Positions 38,454 to 47,333 of a stretch of 64,000 bases of DNA are shown here, one piece after another. The DNA comes from Afipia sp. 1NLS2. Its GTDB lineage: Bacteria > Pseudomonadota > Alphaproteobacteria > Rhizobiales > Xanthobacteraceae. The stretch spans positions 1,584,001 through 1,648,000 of the forward strand of contig NZ_ADVZ01000001.1 of the NCBI RefSeq assembly GCF_000178995.1, read 5' to 3'. How positions within the stretch are numbered: the stretch's first letter is position 1; the number at the start of each line of letters is the position of its first letter. The translations under genes were made by a program, and so were the position numbers. Below the pieces are notes generated by a model, which was given only the letters and a program-made list of their open reading frames with translations, ran no database searches and was not told the DNA's origin.

Positions 38454-39392
38454 ATGAGCAAGACAAAGAAGTTGGTTTCCGCCGCCTGCGTCGCTGTGCT
38501 GGCGTCATGCATCGGCGGGATGGTGCAGGTGCGCAGCGCCGCCGCGCAGACAAACGACGCCTTCGCGCAGGAGAACAAGACCATTCCGGTCGGCGAGGGC
38601 GAGTTCAGGCTCGTCGTCAAGCGCGGACCGGTGAACGTCTTCACCTACCGCCCAAAATCCTTTACGCCGAACAGCCCGATCTGGGTTGTGATCCACGGCC
38701 AGAAGCGCGATGTCGCCGAGCACAGCGCGTTCGACTATTACGATACCTGGGCGCCGCTGGCCGAAAAGGCAGGCGCGCTGCTGCTGGTGCCGGAATTCGT
38801 CGAGCAGTCGTGGCCGACCTCGTGGCAATTCCAGTTCGGCAACGTCATGACGAAATCGCTGAAGCCGGTGCCGTGGGAGGATTCAGGTTTCGCCGTGGTC
38901 GAGATGGCGTTTAAGCGCGCGGTCGCCATGACCGGCAGCCATCGCCAGCGCTTTTCCATTTTCGGGCATGGCGGCGGCGCGCAATGGGTGCAGCGTTACG
39001 TGCTCCACAGCGGCGGCCGTTACATCGCGCGCGCGGTTGCGGCGAATCCCGGCTGGTACATGCTGCCGGATGACGAATTCAAATATCCTTACGGCATTCA
39101 GGGCACGTCGATTACCCCGGCGACGCTGCGCGGCGCATTCGCGACCGATTTCGTGCTGCTGCTCGGACAGGCCGACGTGCAGACCGGCGGCATCATCCGC
39201 AACAACAGGGAAACCAGTGCGCAGGGCACGACCCGTTTTGCGCGCGGCCATTTCTACTTCAACCGCGCGGCTGCGGACGCCAAGCGCATCGGCGCGAAGT
39301 TCGCCTGGCATTTGCGCGAAGTGCCCGGCGCGGGACACGACGACGCGGACATGGCTCCGGCGGCCGCCGCGGCCATGATGGAGCGACGCTGA
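38454..39392 (+). CDS. exported alpha/beta-hydrolase-like protein with Gly at the nucleophile position
   Basis: 312 residues from the ATG at 38454 (CAGGGA upstream). Signal peptide of about 32 residues ending SAAAQ. The fold resembles depolymerase/esterase-type alpha/beta hydrolases: FTYRPKSFTPNSPIWVVIHG, LLLVPEFVEQSWP and, near the end, EVPGAGHDDADMAP with the usual His. The elbow, normally G-H-S-G-G, reads FGHGGGAQWVQRY, so residue 173 is Gly (codon GGC at 38970) where Ser is expected. It therefore probably lacks classical serine hydrolase activity, unless another residue substitutes. It probably shares a transcript with the upstream double-barrel protein, which suggests a joint outer-membrane/periplasmic role. 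Confidence 0.7.
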   Translation: MSKTKKLVSAACVAVLASCIGGMVQVRSAAAQTNDAFAQENKTIPVGEGEFRLVVKRGPVNVFTYRPKSFTPNSPIWVVIHGQKRDVAEHSAFDYYDTWAPLAEKAGALLLVPEFVEQSWPTSWQFQFGNVMTKSLKPVPWEDSGFAVVEMAFKRAVAMTGSHRQRFSIFGHGGGAQWVQRYVLHSGGRYIARAVAANPGWYMLPDDEFKYPYGIQGTSITPATLRGAFATDFVLLLGQADVQTGGIIRNNRETSAQGTTRFARGHFYFNRAAADAKRIGAKFAWHLREVPGAGHDDADMAPAAAAAMMERR

Positions 39393-39402
39393 ACGCGCAT
39401 CG

Positions 39403-39425
39403 GCTGCGGGATTTACTCCCGCAGC
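39403..39425. terminator. possible hairpin terminator between convergent genes
   Basis: GCTGCGGG (39403-39410) and CCCGCAGC (39418-39425) form an 8-base-pair stem across the end of pheT, just after the exported hydrolase-like gene. There is no T-run on either side, so rho-independent termination is doubtful. Confidence 0.3.
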
Positions 39426-41833
39426 GTGCTGCCGGTTTTCTTCGTCACTTCCGCGACGATCTTCGTGGCGACCGCCTCGATGTCCTGATCGGTGAGCGTC
39501 TTCTCGCGCGGCTGCAGCGTCACCGCGATCGCGACCGACTTCTTGCCTTCGGGAATGCCCTTGCCGTCATAGACGTCGAACAGCGTCACATCGGTGATGA
39601 GCTTCTTGTCCACGCCCTGCGCGGCGCGGATGATGTCGGCAGCCTTGACGTTGTGGTCGGTGAGGAACGCGAAGTCGCGCGACACCGGCTGGAATGCTGC
39701 GAGTTCAAGCTGCGGCTTGGCGCGCGTGGCGCGCGCCTTCGGCTCCGGCAGGCGGTCGAGCAGCACTTCAAACGCGACCAGCGGCCCATCGGCCTTGAGC
39801 GCATCCAGCACGCGCGGGTGCAGTTCGCCGAAATGGCCGAGCACGTTCTGCGGTCCGATCTGGATCGTGGCTGAGCGGCCCGGATGCAGCCATTGCGGCG
39901 CGTTCTTTGCTTCGCGGCAAGGCACGATCTGCAACGCTTGCATCGGCGCGCCACAGGCGGCGAGCACGGCGAGCGCATCGGCCTTGGCATCGAACGCGTC
40001 AACGGTCCACGAACCGGACCACGCGCGGCCAAAGCCCTTGGATGACGCCATCGCGCGGCGCACGCCGGTCGCGGCGGTGAACTGCTGCTCAGGCTGGTCG
40101 CCGAGAAACACCTGTCCGACCTCGAACAAAGCGACATCGCCAAAGCCGCGATCCGCGTTGGCCTGTGCCGCCGCGATCAGGCCCGGCACCAGGGAGGGCC
40201 GCATATCGGACAGATCGGACGCAATCGGGTTGGCGAGCGCGAGTTCTGGCTTGCCGCCGCCGAATAACTCGGCCTGTGTTTTGGAGAGGAACGACCACGT
40301 CACGGCCTCGACCATGCCGCGCGCCGCCAGCGCGCGCTTGGCGCGGCGGGTGCGGAGTTGCAATGCGGTCAGAACGGGCTTGCGCGGCGCGTCGCCACGC
40401 GGAAACGGCGTCAGCGGCACGCGATCTACGCCGATGATGCGGACGATCTCCTCCACGATGTCGGCCTTGCCGGTGACATCGGCGCGCCACGACGGCACCG
40501 CGATCTTCACCACGGGCCCCTGACCCGCGACCATGAAGCCGAGATGGGTGAGGTGACGCTTGATGTCGGTGAGCGGCACGTCGATCCCGGAGAGGCGCTT
40601 CACCTCGTCGATCGGGAATTCGATCATGCGGTCGTCGCCGTAAGGCTTGCCCGTGAGCGCGATCTCGGACGGCTCGCCGCCACAGATGTCGAGCACGAGC
40701 TTGGTGGCCAACTCCAGCCCCGGCACCATGAAGGCCGGATCGACGCCGCGCTCGAAACGGTAGCGCGCATCGGAATTGATGCCGAGCTTGCGGCCGGTCT
40801 GGGCGATGTTGATCTCGTTCCACAGCGCCGATTCGATCAGCACGTCGGTCGTATTCTCATCGCAGCCGGTGGCCTCACCGCCCATGATGCCCGCGAGCGA
40901 CTCCACACCGGTGTCGTCGGCGATCACGCACATGGTGTTGTCGAGTGCGTAGGTCTTGCCGTCGAGCGCAACAAGACTCTCGCCCGCCTTGGCGCGGCGC
41001 ACGACGAGGCTGCCCTTCACCTTGGCGGCGTCGAACACATGCAATGGGCGGCCACGGTCGAAGGTCATGAAGTTGGTGATGTCGACCAGCGCGTTGATCG
41101 GGCGCAGTCCGATGGACGTCAGGCGACGCTGCAGCCATTCCGGCGACGGCCCGTTCTTCACGCCACGCACAAGGCGCAATGCGAAGCCGGGGCACAGCGT
41201 GGCGTCTTCAACCGTCACCGCCGCGGGTGCTGCGAACGTACCCTTGATCGGCTTCGGCGCATCGTTGTGAAACTTGCCCATGTCGGCCGCGCCGAGGTCG
41301 CGCGCGATGCCGTGCACGCCGGTCGCGTCCGCGCGGTTCGGCGTCAGGTTAATTTCGATCACCGGATCGCCGAGGCCGGCCCATTCCGCGTAAGGCTTGC
41401 CGACGGGCGCGTCGCCAGGCAGTTCGATGATGCCGTCGTGATCTTCGGAGAGTTCAAGTTCGGCGGCCGAGCACAGCATGCCGCGGCTCTCGACGCCGCG
41501 AATATTGCCGATGCCGAGCGTGATGTCCTTGCCGGGAATGTAGGTGCCCGGCGGCGCGAACACGCTGACCAATCCCGCGCGCGCGTTCGGCGCGCCGCAG
41601 ACCACCTGAATCGGCGCACCTTCTCCGGTATCGACCATGCACACGCGCAGACGGTCGGCGTTGGGATGCTGTTCGGCGGTGATGACCTTGGCGATGACGT
41701 AAGGCGCCAGCGCCTTCGCCTTATCCTCGAGGTGTTCGACCTCTAGGCCGATCATGGTCAGCGTCTCGGCGAGCTTCTCGACCGGCTCGGTGGTGTCGAG
41801 ATGTTCTTTCAGCCAGGAGAGGGTGAATTTCAT
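39413..41833 (-). CDS. pheT: phenylalanine-tRNA ligase beta subunit
   Basis: 806 residues, full length. Order of domains: tRNA-binding (OB) domain near the N-terminus ([20 protein letters not shown]), the B3/B4 editing region, B5 ([16 protein letters not shown]), the core catalytic-like domain ([20 protein letters not shown]) and the C-terminal ferredoxin-fold anticodon-binding domain ([20 protein letters not shown]). Pairs with PheS as an alpha2beta2 enzyme in the cytosol. Its start overlaps the pheS stop by 4 bases (41830-41833), so translation is coupled. Confidence 0.97.
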   Translation of the reverse strand: MKFTLSWLKEHLDTTEPVEKLAETLTMIGLEVEHLEDKAKALAPYVIAKVITAEQHPNADRLRVCMVDTGEGAPIQVVCGAPNARAGLVSVFAPPGTYIPGKDITLGIGNIRGVESRGMLCSAAELELSEDHDGIIELPGDAPVGKPYAEWAGLGDPVIEINLTPNRADATGVHGIARDLGAADMGKFHNDAPKPIKGTFAAPAAVTVEDATLCPGFALRLVRGVKNGPSPEWLQRRLTSIGLRPINALVDITNFMTFDRGRPLHVFDAAKVKGSLVVRRAKAGESLVALDGKTYALDNTMCVIADDTGVESLAGIMGGEATGCDENTTDVLIESALWNEINIAQTGRKLGINSDARYRFERGVDPAFMVPGLELATKLVLDICGGEPSEIALTGKPYGDDRMIEFPIDEVKRLSGIDVPLTDIKRHLTHLGFMVAGQGPVVKIAVPSWRADVTGKADIVEEIVRIIGVDRVPLTPFPRGDAPRKPVLTALQLRTRRAKRALAARGMVEAVTWSFLSKTQAELFGGGKPELALANPIASDLSDMRPSLVPGLIAAAQANADRGFGDVALFEVGQVFLGDQPEQQFTAATGVRRAMASSKGFGRAWSGSWTVDAFDAKADALAVLAACGAPMQALQIVPCREAKNAPQWLHPGRSATIQIGPQNVLGHFGELHPRVLDALKADGPLVAFEVLLDRLPEPKARATRAKPQLELAAFQPVSRDFAFLTDHNVKAADIIRAAQGVDKKLITDVTLFDVYDGKGIPEGKKSVAIAVTLQPREKTLTDQDIEAVATKIVAEVTKKTGSTLRE

Positions 41834-42912
41834 GACGACAGCCCTCCGGCCAGCGTGGGCACATCGAGCGGCTTGAATCCGTAATGGTTGAGCCAGCGCA
41901 CGTCGCCCTCGAACATCTGCCGCAGATCGCTGATGCCGTATTTCAGCATCGCGATGCGATCGATGCCCATGCCCCAGGCGAAGCCCTGATACTCATCCGG
42001 ATCGATGCCGCAGTTGCGCAGCACGTTCGGATGCACCATGCCGCAGCCGAGAATCTCCAGCCAGTCCTCGCCTTCGCCGAAACGGATGTCGTTCTTGCCG
42101 CGACGGCACTGGATGTCGACTTCCATCGACGGCTCGGTGAAGGGGAAGAAGGAGGGGCGGAAACGCATGTTGACGTTATCGACCTCGAAGAACGCCTTGC
42201 AGAACTCCGCGAGAATCCATTTCAGGTGACCAAGGTGCGAACCCTTGTCGATGACAAGGCCTTCGACCTGATGAAACATCGGCGTGTGGGTCTGGTCGCT
42301 ATCGCAGCGATAGGTGCGGCCGGGGCAGATCACGCGGATCGGCGGCTTTTGTGACAGCATGGTGCGCACCTGCACCGGCGAGGTGTGGGTGCGCAACAGC
42401 GGGCGCGAGCCGTCCTCCTTGCGGTTGAAGAAGAAGGTGTCGTGCATCTCCCGCGCCGGATGGCCTTCGGGGAAGTTCAGCTTGGTGAAATTGTAATCGT
42501 CGGTCTCGATGTCCGGCCCTTCGGCGATCGAGAAGCCCATGTCGGCGAAGATCGCGGTGAGTTCGTCCATCACCTGGCTAATCGGATGGATGCGTCCTTG
42601 CTCGGCGGGCGTCTCGCGGGTCGGCAGCGTGACGTCGATGGTTTCCGACGCAAGCCGCGCATCGAGGGCCGCGTTTTTCAGAACGTCGCGCCGCGCAGTG
42701 AGCGCCGCCGTTACCTTGTCCTTGGCGGCGTTGATCGCAGCACCTTCGGTCTTGCGCTCGTCCGGCGACATCTTGCCAAGCGTGGACAAGAGCGCGGAGA
42801 TCGATCCCTTCTTGCCGAGCGCGGCGACGCGCACGGCTTCGAGAGCAGCTTCATCGGAAGCGGCTGCGATCTGGTTCAGGATTTCGGATTCGAGTGCGGC
42901 GAGATTGGACAT
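41830..42912 (-). CDS. pheS: phenylalanine-tRNA ligase alpha subunit
   Basis: 360 residues. An N-terminal coiled-coil arm (residues 1-90) precedes the class II catalytic core: motif 2 ([14 protein letters not shown]), the phenylalanine pocket [16 protein letters not shown], and motif 3 ([14 protein letters not shown]). Catalyses Phe-tRNA formation with PheT. The ribosomal genes rpmI-rplT lie upstream in the same direction; the 159-base gap contains two strong hairpins that could cut or attenuate the transcript. Confidence 0.97.
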   Translation of the reverse strand: MSNLAALESEILNQIAAASDEAALEAVRVAALGKKGSISALLSTLGKMSPDERKTEGAAINAAKDKVTAALTARRDVLKNAALDARLASETIDVTLPTRETPAEQGRIHPISQVMDELTAIFADMGFSIAEGPDIETDDYNFTKLNFPEGHPAREMHDTFFFNRKEDGSRPLLRTHTSPVQVRTMLSQKPPIRVICPGRTYRCDSDQTHTPMFHQVEGLVIDKGSHLGHLKWILAEFCKAFFEVDNVNMRFRPSFFPFTEPSMEVDIQCRRGKNDIRFGEGEDWLEILGCGMVHPNVLRNCGIDPDEYQGFAWGMGIDRIAMLKYGISDLRQMFEGDVRWLNHYGFKPLDVPTLAGGLSS

Positions 42913-42980
42913 GCAGAGCCCCAGCAGAACGGTTCATTTGAAACCGCCCGGCGGGGTGCAATCGGCCCAGCCGAACGGAG

Positions 42981-43066
42981 CGGGACGCCTCAGGGCGTCC
43001 CGGTCATCCCGGCCTCGTGCAAGAGGGGCAAGCCTTCAGGCTGACCTTGGCCGCGCACGGCCGAGG
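42981..43066 (-). other. two stable hairpins between rplT and pheS
   Basis: CGGGACGCC (42981-42989)/GGCGTCCCG (42994-43002) forms a 9-base-pair stem with a 4-base loop. CCTTGGCCG (43045-43053)/CGGCCGAGG (43058-43066) forms a 9-base-pair stem (one G-T pair) with loop CGCA, starting right after the rplT stop on the minus strand. Neither is followed by a T-run. They may mark the 3' end of the rplT message or a pheS leader structure; I see no Phe-rich leader peptide that would indicate classical attenuation. Confidence 0.5.
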
Positions 43067-43071
43067 CCACC

Positions 43072-43431
43072 TTACGCCGCGAGAGCGGCTTTGGCCTTTT
43101 CGGCAATCGCCTGGAACGCCGCCGGCTCGTGGATGGCGAGATCCGACAGCACCTTGCGATCGACAACGACGCCCGACTTGGCGAGGCCGTTGATAAATCG
43201 GCTGTAGGTCAGGCCGAACGGACGAACCGCCGCGTTGATGCGCTGGATCCAGAGTGCGCGGAAATTGCGCTTCTTCAGCTTGCGGCCGACGAAGGCGTAC
43301 TGGCCGGCCTTGTCGACGGCGGCCTTTGCGGCGCGGATGGTGTTCTTGCGACGACCGCGAAAACCTTCGGCGGCCTTGTAGACTTTCTTGTGCTTGGCGT
43401 GAGCCGTCACACCGCGTTTGACGCGTGCCAT
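43072..43431 (-). CDS. rplT: 50S ribosomal protein L20
   Basis: 119 residues, normal size. Starts [20 protein letters not shown] and contains [20 protein letters not shown] and [16 protein letters not shown]-like core (here [18 protein letters not shown]), all L20 hallmarks. It binds 23S rRNA early in 50S assembly and in many bacteria also represses its own operon by binding the leader. Follows rpmI after 66 bases. Confidence 0.98.
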   Translation of the reverse strand: MARVKRGVTAHAKHKKVYKAAEGFRGRRKNTIRAAKAAVDKAGQYAFVGRKLKKRNFRALWIQRINAAVRPFGLTYSRFINGLAKSGVVVDRKVLSDLAIHEPAAFQAIAEKAKAALAA

Positions 43432-43497
43432 GACTGATCTCCTAAATCTGAAAATGTGAGTGGTGACAGACCGCCGCGCGGACGCGGCGTAAGTGGA

Positions 43498-43698
43498 TCA
43501 GGCGTTTGGCAGGAAGTACTGCTTGATGTTGTCGCCGTCGGTCTTGAACAGGACGCGCGTGCCGCGCAACTGGCGGATCTGCTTCTTGGTCCGCTTGATC
43601 ATGCCGTGGCGCTTGCCCGCATGGGCCGACACCACCTTGCCTGTTCCGGTCACTTTGAAGCGCTTTTTGGCGCCCGACTTGGTCTTCAGCTTGGGCAT
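43498..43698 (-). CDS. rpmI: 50S ribosomal protein L35
   Basis: 66 residues from the ATG at 43698 with GGAGAGCC upstream; the longer open frame to 43824 is leader. Sequence [20 protein letters not shown] and the end [12 protein letters not shown] are typical of L35. First gene of rpmI-rplT, separate here from infC, which lies 600 bases upstream across a small divergent gene. Confidence 0.97.
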   Translation of the reverse strand: MPKLKTKSGAKKRFKVTGTGKVVSAHAGKRHGMIKRTKKQIRQLRGTRVLFKTDGDNIKQYFLPNA

Positions 43699-44104
43699 TT
43701 GGCTCTCCTTAGATACCGCCATCCGCGCGCCGAAACGGCTCGCCGGGGCGACTAAATGCTCGTTAGAGCGTTGAATTGCTTGGGATATTTGCCCGTACGG
43801 CAAAGCCAGCAAAAACATCGCCACGGCAGCCCTTGATCAGCCGGGCGATGAGATGGGGCTTATGGCAGAGGAAGGCCCGGTTTGCAACGCTGGAGTCTGC
43901 CGCCGTTTCATGGAAACGGCGGCAGACTCTACGCTTTTGGGGGTGACGCGTTTTCTTCACGCGAACCGGGTTCCACCTCGCTTGAAAACGCTACGAACCG
44001 GCGTCTGCCGCCATCCTGCCATGAGGCCTGCGCATGTTATGCCGCATTGGAGAATCGCCCCGAAACCCCATATTTTCGGTGTCACCGAGACGGAAGGATT
44101 TGAA
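43699..44104. other. 406-base intergenic region upstream of rpmI
   Basis: No convincing gene. It should hold the rpmI-rplT promoter and leader (minus strand) and the promoter of the small membrane-protein gene at 44105 (plus strand). It contains the perfect 17-bp inverted repeat at 43893-43929 and a third copy of its GTCTGCCGCC half at 44003-44012. Open frames through it would read the inverted repeat and look non-coding. Confidence 0.5.
43893..43929. repeat. perfect 17-bp inverted repeat
   Basis: GAGTCTGCCGCCGTTTC (43893-43909) is followed after ATG by its exact reverse complement (43913-43929): a 17-base-pair uninterrupted stem with a 3-base loop, about 195 bases upstream of rpmI. GTCTGCCGCC recurs at 44003-44012. 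No T-run follows. Candidates: a leader RNA structure for L20/L35 control, a protein operator, or a palindromic repeat element. Confidence 0.75.
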
Positions 44105-44230
44105 ATGCCGAAGACAAGGAGCCGCTCCAGGGCCAAGGTTGCCGCGATTCAAGCCGATACCGCCCGTCTGGCCGCATGGCTCGGCGCGGGCGCGCTGGTG
44201 ATCGGAGCGCTGATCGCGCGGGGCTTCTGA
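44105..44230 (+). CDS. 41-residue small membrane protein
   Basis: ATG at 44105 with GGAAGGA 7-8 bases upstream opens a 41-codon frame: a basic N-terminus (MPKTRSRSRAKVAAIQADTA) followed by a single hydrophobic helix (LAAWLGAGALVIGALIA) and a short RGF end, the usual make-up of a small inner-membrane protein. A strong terminator starts 28 bases after the stop, so it looks like a complete one-gene unit. No family recognised; the frame upstream to 43853 runs through an inverted repeat and is not believed. Confidence 0.55.
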   Translation: MPKTRSRSRAKVAAIQADTARLAAWLGAGALVIGALIARGF

Positions 44231-44258
44231 GCGGATCGTTTTGAGTTCCCCACACTGA

Positions 44259-44284
44259 AAAAGGCGCCCCGTTGGGCGCCTTTT
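44259..44284. terminator. bidirectional intrinsic terminator
   Basis: AAAAGGCGCCC (44259-44269) pairs with GGGCGCCTTTT (44274-44284) around the loop CGTT: 11 base pairs, A-tract on one side and T-tract on the other. It ends both the small membrane-protein gene (plus) and infC (minus). Confidence 0.9.
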
Positions 44285-44311
44285 CTTGTCTCGGCGGCTG
44301 AAGTCCGATGC

Positions 44312-44851
44312 TCAGCGCGGCGCAAGCACCATCACGACCTGACGGCCTTCGAACCTCGCGTCCTGCTCCACCTTGGCGATATCGGCGACGGCGGCCTTCA
44401 CCTTGTCGAGCAGCTTGGTGCCGATCTCCTGGTGAGCCATTTCACGGCCGCGATAACGCAGCGTGATCTTGACCTTGTCGCCTTCCTCGAAGAAGCGAAG
44501 CATCGCGCGCATCTTCACGTCGTAGTCGTGGTCGTCGATCATCGGGCGGAGCTTGATCTCCTTGATCTCGACGATCTTCTGCTTCTTGCGCGCTTCGGCG
44601 GCCTTTTTCTGGGCCTGAAACTTGTACTTCCCGTAGTCCATGATCTTGCAGACTGGCGGGTTGTTGTTCGGCGAAATCTCCACGAGATCCATGCCGGCAT
44701 CCATCGCCATCTTCACGGCGACCGATGTCTCGGTGACGCCGACGTTGACGCCGTGCTGGTCGATCAGTTGGACTTCGAGATTGCGGATCTCATCATTGGT
44801 GCGGGGCCCGTCTTTGGCGACTGTGGGCGGGGCTCTGTTGGGACGGCGAAT
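44312..44851 (-). CDS. infC: translation initiation factor IF-3, probable ATT start codon
   Basis: 179 residues when started at the ATT codon at 44851 (first residue then [11 protein letters not shown]), which has GGAGA about 10 bases upstream. The frame is open to an ATG at 44914, but the extra 21 residues are not typical, and IF-3 normally begins here and is about 180 residues long. ATT/ATA/ATC starts are the known hallmark of infC: IF-3 rejects non-standard initiators and so represses its own synthesis. N-domain ([15 protein letters not shown]), linker, and C-domain ([38 protein letters not shown]) are clear. Confidence 0.93.
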   Translation of the reverse strand: MRRPNRAPPTVAKDGPRTNDEIRNLEVQLIDQHGVNVGVTETSVAVKMAMDAGMDLVEISPNNNPPVCKIMDYGKYKFQAQKKAAEARKKQKIVEIKEIKLRPMIDDHDYDVKMRAMLRFFEEGDKVKITLRYRGREMAHQEIGTKLLDKVKAAVADIAKVEQDARFEGRQVVMVLAPR

Positions 44852-44962
44852 GGGAAGGTCTCCACGATTGTTGAAAGAAGCGGTGATTTTGAAGGAATTC
44901 TTCGGCGCGAGCAAGGCGACGGAGGACGGCTCACGCGAAAAACCCGGAGAGCCGCATTCCAG

Positions 44963-46246
44963 TCACGGTGCGCGTGCCTGTGTCAGTTCCATGTAGAGGC
45001 GAAGGGTCTGTTCGGCAACTGCCGCGGGCTCCTGCAGGTCGGAAACCCACGCCTGGCCGCGCGCGCCCATGGCCTGCCGCTCCGGCTCCGACAGGTTCAG
45101 AAGGCGCGTTAACGCTGTTGCCATGGCCTCGATGTCGCCGGAGGGGAAACGCAGGCCTGTCATGCGATCCTCGCTGACGGCCGGCGGCGACAGCATCAGG
45201 CTGGAACCGGCGGCGAGGTCGGAAGCGGCGACCGGGACGCCCATCGCCTGCGCCGCGAGAATGGTGCGCAACGCGCCTTCCGGCTGGGTCGAGGCGAACA
45301 CCGCCGCCGCGGAGACCGCAAGCGCCGCCGGGAGATCGTCGCTGAGCCCCGCGAAGCGCACCACGTCGGTGGTCCCTGTCGAGAGCACGAGATCCCACAA
45401 TTGTCCGGTGAAATGGGTGCGGCCCTGATCCTCGCCGGTGAAGGCGATCAGGAAATCCTTCACCCCGGCGGCCTTCATCCATGCGGCGGCCTGTACGATG
45501 TGGTGGTGGCCCTTGCGGCGGACCATGCGGCCCGGCGCGAGGATGATGCGGGTGTCGGGCCCCGCGCCGAAGGCGTGGCGGATGTGCGCGATGCGCTCCG
45601 CGGTGACGCTGTCGGGATCGAAGGTGGTTGCATCGAAGCCGAGCGGCAGCGTGGTGATCCTCGTGCGTACGGCTGGATAACGGTCGCGGATGAGGTCGGC
45701 GAGATCGTCGCTCGCGGCGATGATGCGGTCGCCGCGCACCATGACGCTGTTGTAGAATCGCTTGAGCCGGTTCTGCTCGCGGAAACCTTTGAACCATGTG
45801 GTGACGAACGGACGCCGCTGCGCGCGCGCGGCGAGATAGCCGCTCCATCCCGGCGCGCGGCCGAGCGCGTGGACGATGTCGCAGCGACGGCTCGCGATCA
45901 GCCGCGACAATTGCCGCACGCAATGCAGCATCCGGTAAGGATTGCGGCTCGTGACATCCATCTCGATGAATTCGCCACCCGCCGCCAGCAGTTCAGGCAC
46001 GAGGCGGCCGCCTTGTGACACCACGATCGGGTGATGGCCGTGGCTGGCGAGATATTGCGTGAGCGCCAGCGCATTGAGATCGGACGCGCCGGATTCCAGC
46101 GTCGGCACGGCGATCAGAACGGTGAGTGCGCGGGTTTGAGGGTTTTGTCCGGAAGGCCGGGCCATTTCGTCCCGATCTGCGGTCCCGTCGGGCGCACTGG
46201 ACAAAAAGTGCTGTCTGGCCGTGGAAGGGTCCGGCATCGGAGGCAT
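44963..46246 (-). CDS. GT4-family glycosyltransferase
   Basis: About 427 residues from the ATG at 46246 (the one at 46165, MARPSGQ, is also plausible; the frame is open to 46375). GT-B fold: N-terminal LTVLIAVPTLESGASDLNAL and GHHPIVVSQGGRLVPELLAAG (acceptor half), C-terminal LPLGFDATTFDPD, IILAPGRMVRRKGHHHIVQA and VFASTQPEGALRTILAAQAMGVPV-type nucleotide-sugar site (E at the family position). Probably cytosolic, adding a sugar to a lipopolysaccharide or similar glycan; acceptor unknown. Divergent from the hydrolase gene at 46427. Confidence 0.85.
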   Translation of the reverse strand: MPPMPDPSTARQHFLSSAPDGTADRDEMARPSGQNPQTRALTVLIAVPTLESGASDLNALALTQYLASHGHHPIVVSQGGRLVPELLAAGGEFIEMDVTSRNPYRMLHCVRQLSRLIASRRCDIVHALGRAPGWSGYLAARAQRRPFVTTWFKGFREQNRLKRFYNSVMVRGDRIIAASDDLADLIRDRYPAVRTRITTLPLGFDATTFDPDSVTAERIAHIRHAFGAGPDTRIILAPGRMVRRKGHHHIVQAAAWMKAAGVKDFLIAFTGEDQGRTHFTGQLWDLVLSTGTTDVVRFAGLSDDLPAALAVSAAAVFASTQPEGALRTILAAQAMGVPVAASDLAAGSSLMLSPPAVSEDRMTGLRFPSGDIEAMATALTRLLNLSEPERQAMGARGQAWVSDLQEPAAVAEQTLRLYMELTQARAP

Positions 46247-46426
46247 ATCTCGTTCAGACCACTGCAATCGGCGCGCGGCGGGCGCGCAGCGCGGCCGGCG
46301 GCGGATTGAAGCAATGCGAAGGAAGAGTGACCGGAGCGTTGACGAACATGATCGCACCATCAATAACACGGCCAATCATGATGGCACGATAGAACCGAAC
46401 CACAAAATTTTCATGATGGCTGTCCG

Positions 46427-47218
46427 ATGACCCCTTCCGCCGATCTTCCGCCTGACTTTATCGATGTCAGAACGTCGCATGGCGAGCGCCGGATCGCGGT
46501 GCGCCGCCGCGAAGGCCGCGGCCCGGGCCTCGTCTGGCTCGGCGGATTCAAGTCGGACATGCTGGGCACCAAGGCGCGCGAACTCGACGCCTATGCGGCA
46601 AGCCACGGCCGCGCCTGTATCCGGTTCGATTATTCCGGCCATGGCGAATCCAGCGGCGACTTCAAGGACGGCACCATCGGCGCCTGGCTGGAGGAAAGCC
46701 TCGCCGTGATCGAGGCCTGCTGCGATGGCCCGCAGGTTCTGATCGGCTCCTCGATGGGCGGCTGGATGGCGCTGCTGGCCGCGCGCGCAATGACGGCGCA
46801 AAAAGCCAAATCACGCGCGAAGCTGAAGGGCCTCGTGCTGATCGCGCCCGCGCCGGACTTTACCGAAGATCTGATGTGGGCACGCTTCACGCCGCAGATG
46901 CGCGAGGAGATCGCGCGCAACGGCGTGTGGTATCGCCCGTCCGACTACGGCGATCCCTATCCGATTACGAAACGACTGATCGAGGAGGGACGCAACCATC
47001 TCCTGCTCGACGGCATGCTCGATTTTGGTTGTCCCATCCGCATCCTGCAAGGCGTGCAGGACGAGGATGTGCCCTGGCAGCACGCCTTCAAGCTCACGCA
47101 CTGTTTGCCGAGCGACGACGTGGTGCTGACGCTGGTGCAGGACGGCGATCACCGCCTGTCGCGGCCGCAGGACATCGCGCGCATCCTCGCGGCAGTGACG
47201 GAATTGGCGGAAGGGTGA
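46427..47218 (+). CDS. alpha/beta hydrolase (ABHD10-like esterase)
   Basis: 263 residues, no signal peptide. WLGGFKSDMLGTKARELDAY and ACIRFDYSGHGESSGDF precede the nucleophile elbow LIGSSMGGWMALLAAR (S109); the His is in DGDHRLSRPQDI near the end and the acid likely in GVQDEDVPW. This pattern is that of ABHD10-type acyl-protein or mycophenolic-acyl-glucuronide esterase relatives, common in alphaproteobacteria. Natural substrate not established. A terminator-like palindromic repeat follows. Confidence 0.85.
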   Translation: MTPSADLPPDFIDVRTSHGERRIAVRRREGRGPGLVWLGGFKSDMLGTKARELDAYAASHGRACIRFDYSGHGESSGDFKDGTIGAWLEESLAVIEACCDGPQVLIGSSMGGWMALLAARAMTAQKAKSRAKLKGLVLIAPAPDFTEDLMWARFTPQMREEIARNGVWYRPSDYGDPYPITKRLIEEGRNHLLLDGMLDFGCPIRILQGVQDEDVPWQHAFKLTHCLPSDDVVLTLVQDGDHRLSRPQDIARILAAVTELAEG

Positions 47219-47230
47219 GGTTGGTTTAAG

Positions 47231-47329
47231 CGTCATTCCGGGGCGCGAGCAAAGCGAGCGAACCCGGAATCTTTTTTCTCATGTCTGGATTCCGGATCGG
47301 CTCGCGTTCGCTCGCCGTCCGGAATGACG
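47231..47329. repeat. 99-bp palindromic intergenic repeat, first half acting as terminator
   Basis: The outer ends CGTCATTCCGG (47231-47241) and CCGGAATGACG (47319-47329) are exact inverses. Inside are two smaller hairpins, ATTCCGGG/CCCGGAAT (47235-47270, followed by CTTTTTT) and ATTCCGGA/TCCGGAAT (47289-47325). It fills the gap between the convergent hydrolase and GST genes. From memory such CGTCATTCCGG-type palindromes are scattered through Bradyrhizobium and relatives as intergenic repeats; the first hairpin plus T-run can end the plus-strand transcript. Confidence 0.75.
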
Positions 47330-47333
47330 ATTG

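Noticed and set aside
43853-44104. 84-codon N-terminal extension of the small membrane protein
   Set aside because: It translates through the perfect inverted repeat and gives a Cys/His/Arg-rich sequence unlike a real protein; the ATG at 44105 has its own ribosome-binding site.
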